Below, one piece after another: positions 60,320 to 64,000 of a stretch of 64,000 nucleotides of DNA. A program made the position numbers and the translations under genes. Below the pieces are notes generated by a model that did not search any database, was not told the origin of the DNA, and worked only from the letters and a program-made list of their open reading frames with translations. How positions within the stretch are numbered: position 1 is the stretch's first letter; every line of letters starts with the position of its first letter. The stretch comes from Micromussa lordhowensis (taxonomy: Eukaryota; Cnidaria; Anthozoa; Scleractinia; Lobophylliidae), in NCBI GenBank assembly GCA_964020085.1, contig OZ026604.1, positions 8,966,632 through 9,030,631 of the forward strand, read 5' to 3'.

Positions 60320-60332
60320 CAAGAAGTTCTTT
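60320..60332 (+). repeat. 13-bp target-site duplication, left copy
   Basis: CAAGAAGTTCTTT lies immediately before the SINE-type insertion and is repeated exactly at 60,815-60,827, where LINE sequence resumes. Confidence 0.92.
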
Positions 60333-60405
60333 GAAAGTGAAGAATGATCCTCGCAGTGAATTTTCCAATTTAAGCAACTGGAAAGAAGAAGCCTGAAAAA
60401 AATCA

Positions 60406-60406
<1 letters not shown>

Positions 60407-60439
<33 letters not shown>

Positions 60440-60478
60440 GATACCGGTGCGATGCTCTACCAACTGAGCTATGAAGCC
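60407..60478 (-). tRNA. tRNA-like sequence, Thr(GGT)-type anticodon, probably a SINE head
   Basis: On the minus strand, 72 nt fold with a perfect 7-bp acceptor (GGCTTCA/TGAAGCC), a D stem GCTC/GAGC, a T stem ACGGG/CCCGT and B box GGTTCGAATC. The anticodon loop CCGGTAT puts GGT at positions 34-36, but position 33 is C instead of the near-universal T and the 31-39 pair is A-C. These defects and its place inside a mobile insert argue for a SINE head rather than a working tRNA-Thr. Confidence 0.5.
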
Positions 60479-60536
60479 ACACATTGGGAGCGAGGTCATT
60501 TTGTTGAGTTCATATCTTCCCGTGAGGAGTGAAATG

Positions 60537-60814
60537 ATGTAAGTATATATGAAATAATTCATATATTTGAACTGCGGTCATAGATGAAAGTGAAGAATGA
60601 TCCTCGCAGTGAATTTTCCAATTTAAGCAACTGGAAAAAAGAAGCCTGAAAAAAATCAGGGCTTCAACGGGATTCGAATCCCGTTGAAGCCCTGATTTTT
60701 TTCAGGCTTCTTCTTTCCAGTTGCTTAAATTGGAAAATTCACTGCGAGGATCATTCTTCACTTTCATCTATGACCGCAGTTCAAATATATGAATTATTTC
60801 ATATATACTTACAT
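60537..60814. repeat. Near-perfect palindrome, 139-bp arms, no spacer
   Basis: It is centred on TTCGAA between 60,675 and 60,676. The left arm begins ATGTAAGTATATATGAAATA and the right arm ends with its reverse complement. I noted one mismatch (GGAAAAAAG against GGAAAGAAG). The centre is the B box of the tRNA-like sequence, GATTCGAATC. Confidence 0.93.
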
Positions 60815-60827
60815 CAAGAAGTTCTTT
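60815..60827 (+). repeat. 13-bp target-site duplication, right copy
   Basis: CAAGAAGTTCTTT, identical to 60,320-60,332. LINE reading frame continues directly after it (TTTCAAGAAATGAGAAAAGG). Confidence 0.92.
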
Positions 60828-60889
60828 TTCAAGAAATGAGAAAAGGTGGTCTTAATTTTCCAAATTAAAGCGCTCCGCTTAAGGTTATT

Positions 60890-61440
60890 CCCTTGAAATT
60901 GTTCTACTATCAAACTTTTTTTGAAACTTGGCATAGTTAACATTCATGATATGACCATTTAAAAAATGTAATAAAAAAATGGGGTCACCGTGCTTGTTTA
61001 CGCGTCAGCAGGCTATTAAAATGGGGTATTTTTACTGGTTGCGCGAATCATTTTCATACAGAATTAAGTCTTGATTACTTGACAGACACAAAATTTTATC
61101 TTGAAAGTAAAGCTTCTTTTATTCACAGAAGTCGTATTGCTTCATTTAAGCCGTTTTTGATTGCCTGGTTGCGGGAATATTGCACTTTTTCGGACAGTTC
61201 CGTGGTAAGGTTGAAGTCCTCGCCTTGGTCAAAATACACCCAGTATGGAACTATTTTGCAAAAAAAATCATGTTCTACTATCAAACTTTCTTCCTTCTTC
61301 AAATATGTTCTTTATTAGACTGTTCTTAGCAAATATCAAAGAAAAAAATCGGGGGTCACCGAGCTTGTTTAATAGAAAAAGAGCATTTATTTCGCTATCG
61401 AGCTTAGTTTGAGGGAAATCTCTTAGGTTTTGTACGCGCG
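60890..61440. repeat. Non-LINE block with two copies of a repeat, inside the LINE
   Basis: GTTCTACTATCAAACTTT occurs at 60,901 and 61,272. GGGGTCACCG(T/A)GCTTGTTTA occurs at 60,981 and 61,352. The unit spacing is about 370 bp. The end, 61,420-61,480, has GTACGCGCGCTAATGACGCG. The LINE protein is interrupted here, so this is probably a second insertion. Confidence 0.55.
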
Positions 61441-62749
61441 CTAATGACGCGAAAATCGTGCGCAGTAGGGATGCGCAATGCAATACTAAGGAATTACCTT
61501 AAGCTGGATCGGAAGACTGTTAGAAAAAAACCCTTCCACGAATGCTTGGAAAGCTATGCTTTTTTCGAAAAGTATGGAGGTCTCAACTTCCTACTTAAGT
61601 GCAATTACAATACAAAGAAGTCTTACAAAAGTGTACCGTTATTCTATTTAGAAATGCTAGATTACTTTCAGGAATTACGCCAGGTCAACCAAAATAGCTA
61701 CGAAAGTGACCTTATTCTTTGGAATAACCAAAACATAACCATTGAATTCAAATCGCTGTATTGGAAGAGGTGGACTGAAAATGAAATTTATTACATTCAA
61801 GATATTTTAAATGAAAATGGTAAATTTCTTTCTTTTGAAGAATGTAATCGAAAGTACAATATGTCAGCTAATTTTTTAAACTTTTTTCAAATCCTTGCAT
61901 CTATTCCACCGAGCCTCAAATCCAAGGCGGCTTCTACGCTAAGACCTAAGAATTCTGTTCTCGATAGTTCTGACATTTTTTTACTTTTGCCTTGAAAATC
62001 GGTTCTTCTTTCTAAAATGAAATGAAAAGACTATTACCTTCTGTTCCAAGAAAAATCAGAGGTTACACCTACAGCCGTCAAGTCTTGGGTCAAACATTGC
62101 CTTGGCATAGAAGATAAGTGACAAAAGTTATTCAAAAATATACCTCACCTCTCGGCCGACAACAAACTGAGACAGTTCTCGTTTAAATTATTACACCGTA
62201 TTTTAGTGTCCACAAAGGAGCTGAAGAGGATCAAAATTTCCGAAAGCGACGATTGTTTTTACTGTAAATCCCCTGATTCCTTGGAACATGCATTTCTGGA
62301 ATGTCCTGCCGGCCTAAACATCTTTCAAAAAGGTATTTCATGGTTCAATAATGAACACAGAGTTAATTTCACACCATCTAAAATACAGCTAATATTTAAG
62401 GACTATGATCTCCATCCAAATACAAACCCAAACCTCACCCGGAAGTTTCGAATTTTAGTCTTGCAAAATGTTGGAGAAAACTATTAATTTTCTTGAATTG
62501 AAGTCAGCGCTATCTTTGCAGTGGAAAGCTGAAAAATGCGAAAGTTAAATTAATTTAATTCAATTTACAATATACAATCAGTCTCATTGGCAAATTCAGT
62601 CATTAGTGTTTTACTACTTTTTGTTATAATAGGAATGTAAAGAAGCATCAGTAATGGGATTATATTGTAAGCAGTGTAAGTTAGTATTAGTAGTTAGCAT
62701 TGGTATCGTAACTTAAAAAAGGATAAATGTTTTGTTTTGTAGAGTAAGT

Positions 62750-62890
62750 ATAGGTAATCATACGGTTTCGAGTTCAATTTGGAATTAATTTGCACTCGCC
62801 GAAGCGGCTCGTGCAATTTCAGCTTTTTGAAAAACTCACAAGTGCAAATTAATTCCAAATTGAACGAGAAAAACAGTATGATTACCTATT
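62750..62890. repeat. Foldback repeat, arms ~50 bp
   Basis: TAGGTAATCATACGGTTTCG with TTCAATTTGGAATTAATTTG at the left pairs with CAAATTAATTCCAAATTGAA and AGTATGATTACCTA at the right. The apex at 62,791-62,815 contains CTCGCCGAAGCGGCTCGTG. Confidence 0.9.
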
Positions 62891-63417
62891 AATAATATAC
62901 ATGAAAAAATTTGCGTGAAGGATGTTTTGAACTTTACGGACTCTGAACTCTCTTCTCAGTTTTGTGCGCGCGCTAAACCTCAGGTGATTTTAATTATCAC
63001 GCAATCAAGAAAAAATTGCGCCATAATTGCGCCATCCAGGGCGTGCGCTTGATTTGAAAACAAAAGATTTGATTGGCTATCTGTGAACATCTTTGTTCAT
63101 TGACCAATAAGAATGCTTGCTTTATTACCTTTTTTTGTATTCAATTACCTCTTTTCTGCACTGTGTTAAGGAAAAACTGCACTGCTCTCAGCCAATCAAA
63201 ATCGAGTAATTTTTTCATGTATATTATTAGTTCTGTAATTGCATTGTATTGTTACAGTGATGCGCGCGGTACCGTGAACACCCAGACATTTTTTTGACAT
63301 TTTCATGACATATTTTTGACGAGTTTGATGCTTGGTAATTGGCAACTGGCCAATCAGGGAGCAGATAATCTTGTAAGGCGGAGTAGATCTTCCAGCGTGA
63401 TATCCATTACAAAGAGC
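62891..63417 (+). other. Upstream region of the PB1-domain gene
   Basis: No upstream coding sequence was recognised. Triplicated TTTTTTGACA / TTTTCATGACA / TTTTTGACGA lies at about 63,288-63,322. The 5' UTR and promoter of the next gene should be here, but no clear TATA box was identified. Confidence 0.45.
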
Positions 63418-64000
63418 ATGGCAACCTACCAGGTGAAGGTTAAGTACGGGGAGGAAAGATTTAGTACTTTCTTAATCAAGGATATCTCCTTTGCTAAGCT
63501 TATGCAGGCGATAAAGCAAAACTGTTCACCGCTTGCACACTTACCCGCTTCAAACATTCGTGTAAGATATCGCGACGAAGACGGCGATATGATCAATCTG
63601 TCGGAAGATCCAGATGATTTTGCTTTCGGCGAGATGCTAAGGAGTGTAAAAGAAGTCAAGGATCGGGACTACGGAAAGATTTTTCTTCAGGCAAGCGAAG
63701 TGGATTCACCGCTACCGAGAAAACTGAGACGAATGGACGTGGAAATGCTGAGTTCTTCAGCTTCTAATGAATTCAAGTCGCTGCAACCGAAGCATTTGTC
63801 TTTCACACAAACACATGGCGCGCATCTCCCAACTACAACAGCTACAAAAAATGCCGAGAAAAGTCCTTTGGACTGCCAGCGACAGGAAATGGAAGAAAAT
63901 CTTCAGGTTTTGAAAGTACAAATTGCTAGCGCTAAAGAAGAATTGGAGAAACTGAACAGTGAATCCAGACATTTTCAGTCGCTCAGTGATATTCGAGCTC
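63418..64000 (+). CDS. PB1-domain, coiled-coil protein, first coding exon (3' incomplete at window edge)
   Basis: The ATG at 63,418 opens a frame that runs uninterrupted to the window end (194 codons). Residues 1-90 form a PB1 domain: a basic first strand (MATYQVKVKYGEERFSTFLI) and an OPCA acidic motif (VRYRDEDGDMINLSEDPDDF). It can therefore act as both basic-face and acidic-face partner in PB1 heterotypic assembly. A Ser-rich linker follows, then a predicted coiled coil (EMEENLQVLKVQIASAKEEL). PB1 proteins such as p62/SQSTM1, NBR1 and TFG act as signalling or autophagy scaffolds. The downstream domains that would name this one are outside the window. I see no donor before 64,000, so the exon continues. 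Confidence 0.8.
   Translation, partial: MATYQVKVKYGEERFSTFLIKDISFAKLMQAIKQNCSPLAHLPASNIRVRYRDEDGDMINLSEDPDDFAFGEMLRSVKEVKDRDYGKIFLQASEVDSPLPRKLRRMDVEMLSSSASNEFKSLQPKHLSFTQTHGAHLPTTTATKNAEKSPLDCQRQEMEENLQVLKVQIASAKEELEKLNSESRHFQSLSDIRA

Larger units (their letters stand above)
60333..60814 (-). mobile_element. Compound tRNA-SINE insertion (482 bp) in the LINE
   Basis: Read on the minus strand, it contains a tRNA-like head (60,407-60,478), a short body and a terminal segment. The first part (60,333-60,536) is followed by a zero-spacer palindrome (60,537-60,814) built from the same element. The segment from GAAAGTGAAGAATGATCC to CAGGGCTTCAACGGGATTCG thus appears three times, twice direct and once inverted. 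Exact 13-bp duplications flank the whole insert, so it entered as one unit. Confidence 0.85.
59540..62490 (+). mobile_element. LINE (non-LTR retrotransposon), 5'-truncated, broken by insertions
   Basis: The RT domain is open at about 59,556-60,331: GILLFIDFEKAFDTLEW (motif A), SRGVRQRCPLSSLLFILCVE (motif B), QFADDTTLI (catalytic FADD, motif C), GLKLNSKKTKALW (motif D) and ILGTYISH. The frame is cut at 60,332 by a SINE insertion and resumes at 60,828. A further 60,890-61,440 block is not LINE-like. The C-terminal region returns at 61,545 with YGGLNFLLKCNYNTKKSYKS and ends with the zinc knuckle CFYCKSPDSLEHAFLECP (62,255-62,310). The endonuclease is absent. It is the same kind of element as the fragment at 22.1 kb. 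Confidence 0.9.

Noticed and set aside
61079..61318. 79-codon ORF as part of the LINE
   Set aside because: It shows no resemblance to the corresponding part of LINE proteins and lies between two repeat copies. It is probably inserted noncoding sequence.

Overview
This window looks like nuclear DNA of an anthozoan cnidarian, most likely a hexacoral such as a stony coral or sea anemone. It is AT-rich and spliced, with canonical GT-AG introns. Its transposable elements (P-like with C2H2 fingers, ISL2EU/Harbinger-like with a YqaJ partner, DIRS, Ty3/Gypsy, LINE, tRNA-derived SINEs) and its many palindromic MITEs are of types I associate with coral genomes. The species cannot be fixed from the sequence alone.

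Region 1 (1-18.3 kb, + strand) is the 3' half of one gene, UBR5, a HECT E3 ubiquitin ligase. I placed 21 exons joined in consistent phase, running from the second half of the UBR box through acidic regions and the MLLE (PABC) domain to the HECT C-lobe and its catalytic Cys. The introns hold several repeats.

Region 2 (18.3-41 kb) is repeat-rich intergenic DNA. Blocks at 21.8-27.6 kb recur in the same order and strand at 36.1-40.6 kb, which points to an old segmental duplication later broken by insertions: a LINE 3' end, a minus-strand Ty3/Gypsy relic that itself carries a tRNA-headed SINE, and foldback MITEs. Between the two blocks lies a decayed ISL2EU-type DNA transposon (27.7-34.1 kb). It has a split DDE transposase on + and a convergent SAP/SWIM-like/YqaJ protein on -. 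A fragment of a P2X7 'ballast'-like protein follows.

Region 3 (41-47.4 kb) has a 3'-truncated DIRS-like retroelement, fragments of a possible Crypton-like gene, and a long minus-strand exon of a Cys-rich multi-pass membrane protein, the only plausible host coding sequence between UBR5 and the right edge.

Region 4 (48.2-58.3 kb) is a head-to-tail duplication of a ~4.7 kb unit carrying most of a P-element-like transposase. The last exon, with the presumed catalytic Glu, is present once, after the second copy. Each unit starts with a 5S-rRNA-like internal promoter sequence.

Region 5 (58.9-62.5 kb) has a minus-strand fragment of unknown type and a LINE. The LINE is interrupted by a 482-bp tRNA-SINE insertion flanked by a 13-bp target-site duplication and containing a 139-bp-arm, zero-spacer palindrome.

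The window ends with the first exon of a PB1-domain/coiled-coil gene (63,418 onward), open at the edge.
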